A stretch of DNA of 9,166 nucleotides, from assembly GCA_017481065.1 (NCBI GenBank), contig JAFUPT010000049.1, forward strand, positions 1 to 9,166, written 5' to 3'. Below the pieces are notes generated by a model. It saw only the letters and a list, made by a program, of their open reading frames with translations, searched no databases and was not told the DNA's origin. How positions within the stretch are numbered: the stretch's first letter is position 1; each line of letters opens with the position of its first letter. This DNA comes from Clostridia bacterium (GTDB lineage: Bacteria > Bacillota_A > Clostridia > Christensenellales > Aristaeellaceae). The translations under genes and the position numbers were made by a program. This document shows, one piece after another, positions 1 to 6,149 of this stretch.

Positions 1-556
1 GATCGCCGTATCTTTCGATTATGGCGTCCAGATCATCGTCCAGCACTTCGTTTTCACAGGAATCTCCGTTGCAGAAGTTCAGGAAATAAACGAAGTATTT
101 ATCTTCGCCGATGGGATATGCACCTACCGTATAGGCAAAGCCGCTGTTGTTCCAGCCGCCGGTTTCGCAGTGGTAGTAGTATTCGCCATCGTAGTCAAAA
201 CGGGTTTGGCTAAGGATGCTCTCATCAATGTCAGCTTCATAGAAGTAATCGTTGATGATCTCCAGAATGCGGTCATCGGATACCCGGCAGTTATTATCAC
301 CGGCGTATTCACCGTATTCATAGGCTTCATAGTCGTTGAACCACATGTGATCGTGAGCGAAATCCACAAGCTCTTCGCGACTGACGCGAGCGTCCACCCA
401 GTCCATACCCACCTCCGTAAAGTTGGACAGGAACAGGTTCATGGCGTAGGTCTGATCATCATCCAGAGAAAGGGGTACAAAGTTCTGCGCAAGTGCAGAA
501 GGAATCAGACACAGAAGCAGCATAACCAGGGTGACGATACGAAATTTCTTTTTCAT
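1..556 (-). CDS. Secreted protein of unknown function, C-terminus beyond window
   Basis: Reading the minus strand from the ATG at 556 gives 185 stop-free residues to the left edge, so the gene is partial. GGAGG lies 8 bases before the ATG. The N-terminus MKKKFRIVTLVMLLLCLIPS followed by ALAQ is a clear signal peptide with a probable signal peptidase I site after ALA, so the protein is exported. The mature part is acidic and rich in Tyr/Asp (for example DYEAYEYGEYAGDNNC) and has a motif NLFLSNFTE near residue 50, which I associate loosely with uncharacterised secreted proteins of Clostridia. Four or more Cys residues in the exported part (NNCRV, YHCETGG, NFCNGDSCEN) could form disulfides. No catalytic motif is seen. 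No promoter is visible; a strong hairpin lies 35 bases upstream. The function is unknown, but the reading frame is convincing. Confidence 0.82.
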   Translation of the reverse strand, partial: MKKKFRIVTLVMLLLCLIPSALAQNFVPLSLDDDQTYAMNLFLSNFTEVGMDWVDARVSREELVDFAHDHMWFNDYEAYEYGEYAGDNNCRVSDDRILEIINDYFYEADIDESILSQTRFDYDGEYYYHCETGGWNNSGFAYTVGAYPIGEDKYFVYFLNFCNGDSCENEVLDDDLDAIIERYGD

Positions 557-590
557 TGGAATTCCTCCAAGCAAATCAGTTGTAAATTAG

Positions 591-628
591 ATGGCAAAAA
601 GCGGGAAAAAGTTCCCGCTTTTTGCCAT
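591..628. terminator. Perfect 17-bp hairpin, probable bidirectional terminator
   Basis: Arms 591-607 and 612-628 are perfectly complementary around a 4-base AAAG loop. Both arms contain a GCGGGAA core next to an A5/T5 run, so either strand gives a GC stem followed by T's. On the minus strand it touches the stop codon of the 57-residue gene (628-630) and precedes the secreted-protein gene by about 35 bases. Confidence 0.75.
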
Positions 629-801
629 CATTCCACGATTTCGTAAGTCAAAAACGCCCACTTCAAATGCGTGCCCTCGTCGGTTGCCTCCGGCAGCAGG
701 GCGCGGGCAACGCACAGCAATTCATCCTCATGCACATCCGTGCGCTGCAAAAAAGCGTAATCCCCGTCCAAACGTGCAACGGTATAATATCTCTCGTCCA
801 T
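628..801 (-). CDS. 57-residue small acidic protein, conserved-looking, function unknown
   Basis: The minus-strand ATG at 801 has a good GAAGGAG ribosome site 9 bases upstream. The product begins MDERYYTVARLDGDYAFLQR and ends with TYEIVE. The layout (a tyrosine/valine strand, LDGDYA, a charged segment, RALLPEATDEGTHLKW, then a last strand) looks like a small beta-barrel and resembles the pattern of DUF3006-type proteins (D-x-DG-x-A ... LLP ... EG), but this is pattern similarity only. There is no signal peptide or membrane segment, so it should be cytoplasmic. It follows recA on the same strand. A strong hairpin with T-run (818-848) ends just 16 bases before the ATG and leaves no room for a promoter, so expression probably relies on read-through from recA. 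It is too short to show clearly among longer frames, but the start signal and codon use support a real gene. Confidence 0.68.
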   Translation of the reverse strand: MDERYYTVARLDGDYAFLQRTDVHEDELLCVARALLPEATDEGTHLKWAFLTYEIVE

Positions 802-817
802 AACGAATACTCCTTCG

Positions 818-848
818 AAAAAACGCCCCCGTTCCGGGGGCGTTTTTT
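818..848. terminator. recA terminator, bidirectional 14-bp hairpin
   Basis: Arms 818-831 and 835-848 pair perfectly around a TTC loop: six A/T pairs outside and CGCCCCCG inside. Each strand has a GC-rich stem running into six T's. On the minus strand it is the first strong terminator after the recA stop at 946. Confidence 0.85.
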
Positions 849-857
849 ATGCTGGGG

Positions 858-934
858 ATTCTCAAGGGCATCATGCCCTTGAGCGGGGTCCGGGGCAGCG
901 CCCCGGCAGGGTTCCAGGGGACAGAGTCCCTTGG
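858..934. repeat. Multi-hairpin repeat element between recA and its terminator
   Basis: Three consecutive hairpins are packed into 77 bases: 861-869 with 875-883 (9 bp, loop ATCAT), 890-896 with 900-906 (CCGGGGC/GCCCCGG, loop AGC), and 914-922 with 926-934 (9 positions, one non-Watson-Crick). I recognise the GGGGTCCGGGGC-AGC-GCCCCGG core as a style of dispersed intergenic repeat common in gut Clostridia; a related CCGGGG hairpin occurs at 3394-3414 and another at 4855-4872. It lies in the 3' untranslated region of recA. Confidence 0.7.
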
Positions 935-945
935 CGTTCCCCCCG

Positions 946-2061
946 TCACTCGTCGAGGTCGAAATCTTCCTCGTCGTCCTCCTCGGGTTCCTCGAGGGTT
1001 ACGAAGCTGGTGGTGGGTTCAACCTCAGTGCCGGAGAAGCTGGCGCGGATGGACTTTTCGATCTCCTCGAAGACATCGGGGTTATCGAGCAGGTAGCGGC
1101 GGGCATTTTCGCGGCCCTGGCCGATGCGCTCGCCGTTGTAGGAATAGTAAGCGCCGGATTTCTTGATCAGATCGCGCTCCACAGCCAGGTCCAGCAGTTC
1201 GCTGGAGCGGGAGATGCCCTCGCCATAGAGGATATCCACGATGCAGGATTTGAAGGGCGGCGCGACCTTGTTCTTCACAACCTTGATCTTGGTGCGGTTG
1301 CCGATCATTTCGGTGCCTTCCTTGATGGCCTCGCCCTTGCGGATATCGAGGCGCACGGAGGCATAGAACTTCAGGGCCTTGCCGCCGGTGGTGGTTTCGG
1401 GGTTGCCGTAAATCACGCCCACCTTTTCGCGCAGCTGGTTGATGAAGATGGCCACGGCATTGGTCTTGGAAATTACGCCTGCCAGCTTGCGCAGCGCCTG
1501 GGACATGAGGCGGGCCTGGAGGCCGACGTGGCTATCGCCCATATCGCCCTCAATTTCGGCCTTGGGAACCAGCGCGGCGACGGAGTCGATTACCACGATA
1601 TCGATCGCGCCGGAGCGCACCAGCGCTTCGCAGATATCCAGCGCCTGTTCGCCGTTATCCGGCTGGGCAACATAGAGCTCATCGATATCCACGCCCAGCT
1701 TTTCGGCATATACCGGGTCCAGCGCATGCTCAGCATCGATGAATGCCGCGGTGCCACCCATCTTCTGCGCCTCGGCCACGCAATGCAGCGCAACCGTGGT
1801 CTTACCGGAGGATTCCGGCCCGTAGATTTCAATGATGCGGCCCTTCGGCAATCCGCCTACGCCCAGCGCAAAATCCAGCTGCAGGGAGCCGGTGGGGATT
1901 ACCTCCACCTGCATCTTATCCGCGGCATCGCCCAGCTTCATTACGGAGCCCTTGCCGAAATCCTTCTCGATCTTGCCCAGCGCGATCTCCAGCGCCTTTT
2001 TGCGGTCATCGCCGAATTTCACGGTTGCCGCGCCCTTCGTGGCTTTCTTATCTGCTGCCAT
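946..2061 (-). CDS. recA: RecA recombinase
   Basis: A complete 371-residue RecA. It forms ATP-dependent filaments on single-stranded DNA, catalyses strand exchange, and triggers LexA self-cleavage in the SOS response. Visible motifs are Walker A GPESSGKT at residues 81-88, catalytic Glu in IDAEH at 111, Walker B IVVIDS at 155-160, and the loop 2 region with [20 protein letters not shown] from about 207 to 225. The MAW-like loop 1 and the C-terminal domain (residues 280-345) follow in normal order. The tail ends in a strongly acidic stretch ([12 protein letters not shown]), typical of RecA, where it tunes DNA binding. The start has GGAGG 9 bases upstream. Upstream lie a -10 element and an SOS box, so it is damage inducible. 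A recX gene, often adjacent, is not present; a 57-residue gene follows instead. The long opposite-strand frame across it is a GC shadow. Confidence 0.99.
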   Translation of the reverse strand: MAADKKATKGAATVKFGDDRKKALEIALGKIEKDFGKGSVMKLGDAADKMQVEVIPTGSLQLDFALGVGGLPKGRIIEIYGPESSGKTTVALHCVAEAQKMGGTAAFIDAEHALDPVYAEKLGVDIDELYVAQPDNGEQALDICEALVRSGAIDIVVIDSVAALVPKAEIEGDMGDSHVGLQARLMSQALRKLAGVISKTNAVAIFINQLREKVGVIYGNPETTTGGKALKFYASVRLDIRKGEAIKEGTEMIGNRTKIKVVKNKVAPPFKSCIVDILYGEGISRSSELLDLAVERDLIKKSGAYYSYNGERIGQGRENARRYLLDNPDVFEEIEKSIRASFSGTEVEPTTSFVTLEEPEEDDEEDFDLDE

Positions 2062-2095
2062 GTATATTTACCTCCGTGGGGAATTTGCTGAGCAC

Positions 2096-2101
2096 ATTAT
2101 A
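2096..2101 (-). promoter_or_regulatory. recA promoter -10 element
   Basis: The minus strand reads TATAAT exactly. The hexamer 17 bases upstream (2119-2124, TAGTAA) is a poor -35, so the promoter is weak at -35. Start of transcription should be near 2088, giving a leader of about 27 bases. Confidence 0.75.
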
Positions 2102-2125
2102 CCACACAAATCCCCCGATTACTAT

Positions 2126-2139
2126 CGAACATATGTTTA
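2126..2139. promoter_or_regulatory. LexA (DinR) SOS box upstream of recA
   Basis: CGAACATATGTTTA matches the Gram-positive LexA box CGAAC-N4-GTTCG at all positions except the last two. It is palindromic over GAACATATGTT and lies next to the -35 position of the recA promoter, where bound LexA would block polymerase. Known family behaviour predicts induction by DNA damage. Confidence 0.85.
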
Positions 2140-2190
2140 TTTTTTCTTGACGGCGCTTCCGTTAAAAACTCGTCTGGAAATGGGAAATGC

Positions 2191-2219
2191 TTGAATATCT
2201 GTAACGAACATGTTATACT
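2191..2219 (+). promoter_or_regulatory. Promoter of the BMP-family gene
   Basis: TTGAAT (2191-2196), a 17-base spacer, then TATACT (2214-2219): one mismatch from consensus in each hexamer (TTGAcA, TATAaT). Transcription should start near 2226. It is divergent from the recA promoter and about 52 bases from the SOS box, so LexA control of this gene is unlikely. Confidence 0.8.
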
Positions 2220-2232
2220 TTAATATGTAATC

Positions 2233-2249
2233 GTCCGCTGGCAGCGGAC
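2233..2249 (+). promoter_or_regulatory. 5' leader hairpin of the BMP-family gene
   Basis: GTCCGCT-GGC-AGCGGAC gives a perfect 7-bp hairpin close to the predicted transcript 5' end, followed by an A-rich stretch and the AAGGAGG ribosome site (2256-2262). It is too small for a known riboswitch; a 5' stabilising hairpin is the simplest reading. Confidence 0.5.
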
Positions 2250-2270
2250 AAAAATAAGGAGGAAACCATA

Positions 2271-3374
2271 GTGAAGAAATTGCTCGCAATCCTTCTGGCA
2301 CTGGTTCTGGCACTGGGCTGCACCGCCTTCGCCGAGACCGTGAACCCCGACGACATCGCAGATACCATGACCTCCGCCGACGGCAAGTACGAAATCGCAT
2401 TCGTTACCGACGTTGGCCAGCTGAAGGACAAATCCTTTAACCAGGGCACCTGGAACGGCGTGAAGCTGTATGCCAATGCCAACGGCCTGTCCTATAAGTA
2501 CTACCAGCCCGCCAATGGCGACCAGGCTACCGATGATGACCGCTACGACGCCATGAAGGCAGCCGTGGACGGCGGCGCCAAGATCGTGGTTTGCGCAGGC
2601 TTCATGCAGGAAGCTGCACTGGCCAAGGCCGCAGGCGAATTCACCGATGTTAAGTTCGTCTTCATCGACGGCTATCCGATCGGCCTGGACAACGTTGCCC
2701 CCATCGCCTTCATGGAAGAGCAGAGCGGCTACTTCGCCGGCTATGCCGTTGTGAAGGATGGCTTCACCAAGCTGGGCTTCGCTGGTGGCGGCGGCGGCAC
2801 CAACCCCGCATGCTGCCGCTTCGGCTATGGCTTCGCACAGGGCGCCAACGCTGCTGCTGCTGAGCTGGGCATCGAAGTTGAGCTGAAGTACTCCTGGCAG
2901 TACGGCGCTTCCTTCTCCGCTTCCCCCGAGCTGCAGACCATGGTTAAGGGCTGGTACGAGACCGGCACCGAAATCGTGTTCGCCTGCGGCGGCTCCATGT
3001 TTGCTTCCGTTGCCGCAGCAGCCGCTGAGAACGACGGCTATGTGGTAGGCGTTGACGTAGACCAGAGCTACGAATCCGACACCGTTGTTACCTCCGCCAT
3101 GAAGGGCCTGGCTGCCGCTACCGAGTGGGCAATCACCAAGTTCTATGCAGGCGAATGGGCTGACATCGGCGGCGTAGCCACCAGCCTGGGCGCAAACGAC
3201 GACGCAGTTGGCCTGCCCACCGATACCTGGGGCCTCGAAACCTTCACCGTTGAAGAGTACAACGCCCTGGTTGAGGCCGTGAAGGCCGGCACCCTGGTAA
3301 TCGACGGCAATGCTCCCACCGAGGGCGCAATCGCTGATGTGGAATTCTCCAACGTAGTGATCGATTACATCTAA
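2271..3374 (+). CDS. BMP family (PnrA-like) substrate-binding protein
   Basis: A 367-residue periplasmic-binding-type protein of the BMP/Med/PnrA family, whose characterised members bind nucleosides for ABC import. The start is GTG at 2271, with a strong AAGGAGG 8 bases upstream. The signal peptide is residues 1-21; it has Cys17 in LALGC, a poor lipobox, so either lipoprotein anchoring or cleavage after AFA is possible. Family hallmarks are the first strand AFVTDVG with the following KDKSFNQGTWNG (residues 43-63), GAKIVVCAGF, FVFIDGY, GGGGTNP and VVGVDVDQSYESD near residue 250. The sequence is complete and Ala/Gly rich. Family members are usually followed by an ATPase and two permease genes; here the next genes are on the other strand and belong to a glycan exporter, so this gene is an orphan that must use a transporter encoded elsewhere or act as a sensor. 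The actual ligand is unproven. Confidence 0.95.
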   Translation: MKKLLAILLALVLALGCTAFAETVNPDDIADTMTSADGKYEIAFVTDVGQLKDKSFNQGTWNGVKLYANANGLSYKYYQPANGDQATDDDRYDAMKAAVDGGAKIVVCAGFMQEAALAKAAGEFTDVKFVFIDGYPIGLDNVAPIAFMEEQSGYFAGYAVVKDGFTKLGFAGGGGGTNPACCRFGYGFAQGANAAAAELGIEVELKYSWQYGASFSASPELQTMVKGWYETGTEIVFACGGSMFASVAAAAAENDGYVVGVDVDQSYESDTVVTSAMKGLAAATEWAITKFYAGEWADIGGVATSLGANDDAVGLPTDTWGLETFTVEEYNALVEAVKAGTLVIDGNAPTEGAIADVEFSNVVIDYI

Positions 3375-3393
3375 TGGGAAAGCTGGGATTATG

Positions 3394-3414
3394 CCGGGGG
3401 ACGGCGTTCCCCGG
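3394..3414. repeat. GC-rich hairpin repeat after the BMP gene
   Basis: CCGGGGGA (3394-3401) pairs with TTCCCCGG (3407-3414), with one G-T pair and loop CGGCG. It lacks a T-run and is therefore not the terminator itself; it resembles the CCGGGG hairpins at 890-906 and 4855-4872. Confidence 0.5.
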
Positions 3415-3427
3415 GTCCCTCTGTAAA

Positions 3428-3454
3428 AAAGGCACGCGAATGCGTGCCTTTAAT
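3428..3454 (+). terminator. Terminator of the BMP-family gene
   Basis: AAAGGCACGC (3428-3437) pairs with GCGTGCCTTT (3442-3451), loop GAAT, followed by AATTTAT. This is a 10-bp intrinsic terminator about 55 bases after the stop codon. Confidence 0.85.
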
Positions 3455-3461
3455 TTATGAA

Positions 3462-3492
3462 GAAAAACGCGCCCGGAATGAGCGCGTTTTTC
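3462..3492 (-). terminator. Terminator of the ABC exporter operon
   Basis: GAAAAACGCGC (3462-3472) pairs with GCGCGTTTTTC (3482-3492) around a 9-base loop. On the minus strand the stem ends in a T5 run. It lies about 39 bases after the ATPase stop at 3531 and converges with the BMP terminator. Confidence 0.8.
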
Positions 3493-3530
3493 ATTTGAAA
3501 CGGGGCGCTGGAAGCCGCCGGCATTTTCCA

Positions 3531-4790
3531 TCAGAAAATATCCAGGCTGCCCAATCTCATATTGCCCCAGAGGCGTTCCTCCCAGGTGAAGCCGGAATTC
3601 ATGCCGGGATCATCGAGCACGATGAACTGGCCGATATCTTCGATGGTATCGAAATAATTGCTGCCGCCGCCGATGCGATCGGAGATGAGGGAGAGCTTCA
3701 CCATATATTCGCCCGCGCCGAGCCCGGCGAGGGGGAAGCGGATATTATAGGAATATTCCTTGCCGGCTTCCACATCGAAGGGGCGGGTCTGGGTCATGCC
3801 GATGGGCGCAGCCACGCTGGTTTTGAGGATGAGGCGCAGGCGCACGTTTTTTTCCGTGAGGTTGGATTTGAAATGGATGGAAAATTCCATATCCTCATCC
3901 ATCTGGTATTCCATGTTCAGGGAATTGAGCACGGTGAGCTTCAGCATGCGCATGGTTTCGCCGCGGTTGCGGGGGCGGGTCATGGAATTGAGATCGCGCA
4001 CCACATCCCGGTTGCCGGCGCCGCCGTAGAGCTCGATGGCGCGCTCGGTGGTGCCATCGTAGAGGAGCTTGCCATGGTCCAGGAACAATGCCCGGCTGCA
4101 CAGCTGGGACACGGTGCGCATGTTGTGGGAAACATAGAGCACGGCGCGGCCGCTGCGGGCCACATCGCTCATCTTGTTCAGGCACTTCTGCTGGAAGGTG
4201 AGATCGCCCACGGCGAGCACCTCATCGCAGACCAGGATATCCGGCGCAAGGTTGGCCGCCACGGCAAAGCCCAGCTTTACATACATACCGCTGGAATAGC
4301 GCTTCACCGGAGTATCGATGAATTTATCGATCTCGGAAAATTCCACGATTTCATCCATCTTCCGGCTGATTTCCTGGCGGCTCATGCCCAGGATTGCGCC
4401 GTTGAGATATACATTTTCCCGACCGGTGAGCTCGTAATGGAAGCCGGTGCCCACTTCGAGGAGGCTGGCCACACGGCCATGGATGCGGATTTCGCCGGTG
4501 GTGGGGGCGGTGATGCGGGAAATGAGCTTGAGCATGGTGCTCTTGCCCGCACCGTTGCGGCCGACCAGCGCCAGCGCATCGCCCCGGTCCACGGTGAAAT
4601 TGATATCATCGAGCGCGAGGAAGGTTTCGCCATCCCGGCTGCCGTTCACGCCGATCTTGCGGTTGGGATCCTCCCTGCCCAGCTTGCGGGCGATCCAGCT
4701 GTTGATATCCCGGTAGAGATAGCGTCCGCCCAGCGAACCCAGGCGATACTGCTTGGATACATGATCGATTTCCAGTAATCTTTCAGACAT
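3531..4790 (-). CDS. Polysaccharide ABC exporter ATPase (Wzt/TagH type)
   Basis: A 419-residue protein that powers export of a lipid-linked cell-surface glycan together with the permease at 5001-5873. The N-terminal ATPase has Walker A GRNGAGKS (77-84), the family-typical signature YSSGMY (165-170), Walker B ILVCDEVLAVGD (185-196) and the switch His in SHN (222). The N-terminal GSLGGRYLYRDINSW segment is typical of the polysaccharide/teichoic acid subfamily. Residues from about 275 to 419 form an extra beta-rich domain like the Wzt C-terminal domain, which in studied systems recognises the modified end of the glycan chain. This extension argues against a simple TagH. The start has AAGAGG 6 bases upstream. 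It is transcribed after the permease gene but separated by 210 bases of hairpins, which is unusual since the pair is normally tightly linked. The substrate is unknown. Confidence 0.94.
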   Translation of the reverse strand: MSERLLEIDHVSKQYRLGSLGGRYLYRDINSWIARKLGREDPNRKIGVNGSRDGETFLALDDINFTVDRGDALALVGRNGAGKSTMLKLISRITAPTTGEIRIHGRVASLLEVGTGFHYELTGRENVYLNGAILGMSRQEISRKMDEIVEFSEIDKFIDTPVKRYSSGMYVKLGFAVAANLAPDILVCDEVLAVGDLTFQQKCLNKMSDVARSGRAVLYVSHNMRTVSQLCSRALFLDHGKLLYDGTTERAIELYGGAGNRDVVRDLNSMTRPRNRGETMRMLKLTVLNSLNMEYQMDEDMEFSIHFKSNLTEKNVRLRLILKTSVAAPIGMTQTRPFDVEAGKEYSYNIRFPLAGLGAGEYMVKLSLISDRIGGGSNYFDTIEDIGQFIVLDDPGMNSGFTWEERLWGNMRLGSLDIF

Positions 4791-4854
4791 ATAAACCTCT
4801 TGATTCGTTTGAACGCCTTTTTCAGGAAAAGCGGATTCTTTCCCCGGGGGTTTT

Positions 4855-4872
4855 CGGGGGCCGCAGCCCCCG
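4855..4872. repeat. Hairpin in the permease-ATPase intergenic region
   Basis: CGGGGGC (4855-4861) pairs with GCCCCCG (4866-4872), loop CGCA. It belongs by style to the same GC-rich repeat family as 890-906 and 3394-3414. A weaker CCGCA/TGCGG pair follows within 4883-4902. Confidence 0.55.
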
Positions 4873-4925
4873 GATCAAAGATGCCGCAGGGCGACATGTG
4901 CGGCCGCAGGCTTCTTCCTTGCTGC

Positions 4926-4967
4926 GCGCAGGATTGGCCGCAAATTTTCAATTTGTAAATCCTGCGC
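4926..4967. repeat. Nested hairpin in the permease-ATPase intergenic region
   Basis: The outer arms GCGCAGGATT (4926-4935) and AATCCTGCGC (4958-4967) are perfect over 10 bp. Inside, CAAATT (4941-4946) and AATTTG (4950-4955) form a second 6-bp stem. No T-run follows on the minus strand, so it is a folded transcript element or a mobile repeat rather than a terminator. Confidence 0.6.
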
Positions 4968-4970
4968 TCC

Positions 4971-4996
4971 AACCAAAGAACGCAAGTTCTTTGGTT
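4971..4996. repeat. 11-bp perfect hairpin just after the permease stop
   Basis: AACCAAAGAAC (4971-4981) pairs with GTTCTTTGGTT (4986-4996) around a GCAA tetraloop on the plus strand (TTGC on the minus strand, which is the transcribed sense). It starts 4 bases after the permease stop codon at 5001. The absence of a following T-run suggests an mRNA 3'-end stabiliser or attenuator between the two exporter genes. Confidence 0.6.
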
Positions 4997-5000
4997 GAAT

Positions 5001-5873
5001 TCACACGGTATCCATGAAGGTTTTTTCAACTTTCGAAAACAATACCACGCCCAGCAGGAACACCAGCACCGTCATTGCGATGGAGAGCCAGTAATAATTC
5101 ATGTAATAGCAGGGCGTGCCGAGGAAGGCGGAGCGGAAGAGCTCGATGAGGGGCGTCATGGGGTTGAGCATGTAAACGCCCAGCAGCTGGGGAAACTTCT
5201 CGGCAATCATGGATGCGGGATAGGCCACGGGCGTGGCATACATCCAAAGGTGCACGCCGAAGCTCACCAGCAGGGCAAGATCGCGGTATTTCGTGGTCAT
5301 GGAAGACACGATGATGCCGAAGCCCAGGCCCAGCATGGCCAGCTGGAGGAGCATCAGCGGCAGCATGGCGATCAGCTTCCAGTTGGGATGCACGATGGGA
5401 TTGGGCTGCAGCGCGTAATACGCCACGATGCCGATAAACAGCGCAAACTGAACAAAGAAATTGATCAGCTGGCTGCAGGCCGTGGCGATGGGCACGCAGA
5501 GCCGGGGGAAATACACCTTGCCAAACAGGTTCCGGTTGGATATGAAGGTGTTTGATGTGGTAGTGAGGCAATTGGAGAAATACTGCCAGGCAATATTGCC
5601 GCCCATGTAAAACAGGAATTTGGGCATGCCATCGGTGGGCAGGCCCGCGATATTGCCGAAGATCACCGTGAAAATAATGGTGGTGAGCAGCGGCTGGATG
5701 ATCACCCACGCCGGGCCGAGGATGGTTTGCTTGTAAATGAGGGTGAAATCCCGGCGCACCAGCGTCCAGATCAGGTCGCGGTAATGCCAGAGATCCTTCA
5801 GGTTGATATCAAACCAGCCGGTGCGGGGACGGATGCGGGTGGTCCAATAGCTGGCGGGATGGGATTTGGACAT
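5001..5873 (-). CDS. Polysaccharide ABC exporter permease (Wzm/TagG type, ABC-2)
   Basis: A 290-residue integral membrane protein, the transmembrane partner of the ATPase at 3531-4790. The start is taken at 5873 (MSKSHPASYW...) because GGAGG lies 8 bases upstream; a longer frame to 6026 exists, but its extra part is repeat-derived and has no ribosome site. The cytoplasmic N-terminus contains the family-typical DLWHYRDLIWTLVRRDF and LGPAWVIIQPLL. About six hydrophobic segments follow, including LLTTIIFTVIFGNIAGLP, QLINFFVQFALFIGIVAYYA, MLPLMLLQLAMLGLGFGIIV and WLSIAMTVLVFLLGVVLF. The C-terminal FSKVEKTFMDTV is also typical. It is first gene of a two-gene operon with its own promoter near 6042-6070 and a leader of about 160 bases that contains a repeat element. 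It probably exports a surface polysaccharide or wall polymer. Confidence 0.94.
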   Translation of the reverse strand: MSKSHPASYWTTRIRPRTGWFDINLKDLWHYRDLIWTLVRRDFTLIYKQTILGPAWVIIQPLLTTIIFTVIFGNIAGLPTDGMPKFLFYMGGNIAWQYFSNCLTTTSNTFISNRNLFGKVYFPRLCVPIATACSQLINFFVQFALFIGIVAYYALQPNPIVHPNWKLIAMLPLMLLQLAMLGLGFGIIVSSMTTKYRDLALLVSFGVHLWMYATPVAYPASMIAEKFPQLLGVYMLNPMTPLIELFRSAFLGTPCYYMNYYWLSIAMTVLVFLLGVVLFSKVEKTFMDTV

Positions 5874-5899
5874 AAATATTCCTCCAAAGATAGATGAAA

Positions 5900-5958
5900 G
5901 GGATTGGACAATCCCTCCGACCCGCTGCGCGGGCCACCTCCCTTTGCACAAGGGAGGC
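5900..5958. repeat. Dispersed multi-hairpin repeat in the permease leader
   Basis: Three hairpins in a row: 5900-5906 with 5909-5915 (GGGATTG/CAATCCC), 5921-5925 with 5929-5933 (CCCGC/GCGGG, loop TGC) and 5937-5944 with 5950-5957 (CCTCCCTT/AAGGGAGG, loop TGCAC). The CCCTCCG-hairpin-CCACCTCCC-TTGCACA core is shared with the tandem array at 8749-9166. I know this repeat type from many gut Clostridia genomes. It lies between the promoter and the start codon of the permease gene. Confidence 0.75.
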
Positions 5959-6041
5959 TTCCGATGTGCGTTCAGCTCCCCGCATGCAGGGGCAGCCGTT
6001 ACAATAACCGAAGGGAACATACACACACCCTTCCATTATTT

Positions 6042-6070
6042 ATTTTATCATTTCCCGCCCGCTTATGCAA
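6042..6070 (-). promoter_or_regulatory. Promoter of the exporter operon
   Basis: On the minus strand TTGCAT (6065-6070), a 17-base spacer, then TAAAAT (6042-6047). Start of transcription should be near 6035, giving a leader of about 160 bases. An imperfect GC-rich inverted repeat (6054-6062 with 6073-6080, one bulge) covers the -35 and most of the spacer. Confidence 0.68.
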
Positions 6071-6084
6071 GTGCGGCGGGGAAC

Positions 6085-6113
6085 TTGCCCCGGAGGAGGG
6101 AATCTGCTATAAT
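6085..6113 (+). promoter_or_regulatory. Promoter of the DHHW-like gene
   Basis: TTGCCC (6085-6090), a 17-base spacer, then TATAAT (6108-6113). Start near 6120. It is back to back with the exporter promoter; the two -35 elements are only 14 bases apart, so one regulator could control both directions. Confidence 0.75.
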
Positions 6114-6149
6114 ACAGAATGAGAGAATATGCCGAAAGGATTTCCATAC

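Noticed and set aside
931..2091. Long plus-strand open frame of 386 codons opposite recA
   Set aside because: It lies across recA in mirror frame, has no known domain and reads as a typical GC-biased shadow.
2204..2217. Second LexA box in the BMP promoter (CGAACATGTT)
   Set aside because: The half sites are two bases too close together for the CGAAC-N4-GTTCG spacing.
3444..4778. Plus-strand open frame of 444 codons opposite the ATPase gene
   Set aside because: It is an antisense shadow of a clear ABC ATPase, with unnatural His/Ala/Gly-rich composition.
5874..6026. N-terminal extension of the permease by 51 residues
   Set aside because: The extension is encoded by the repeat element, has no ribosome site, and the internal start at 5873 has an ideal one.
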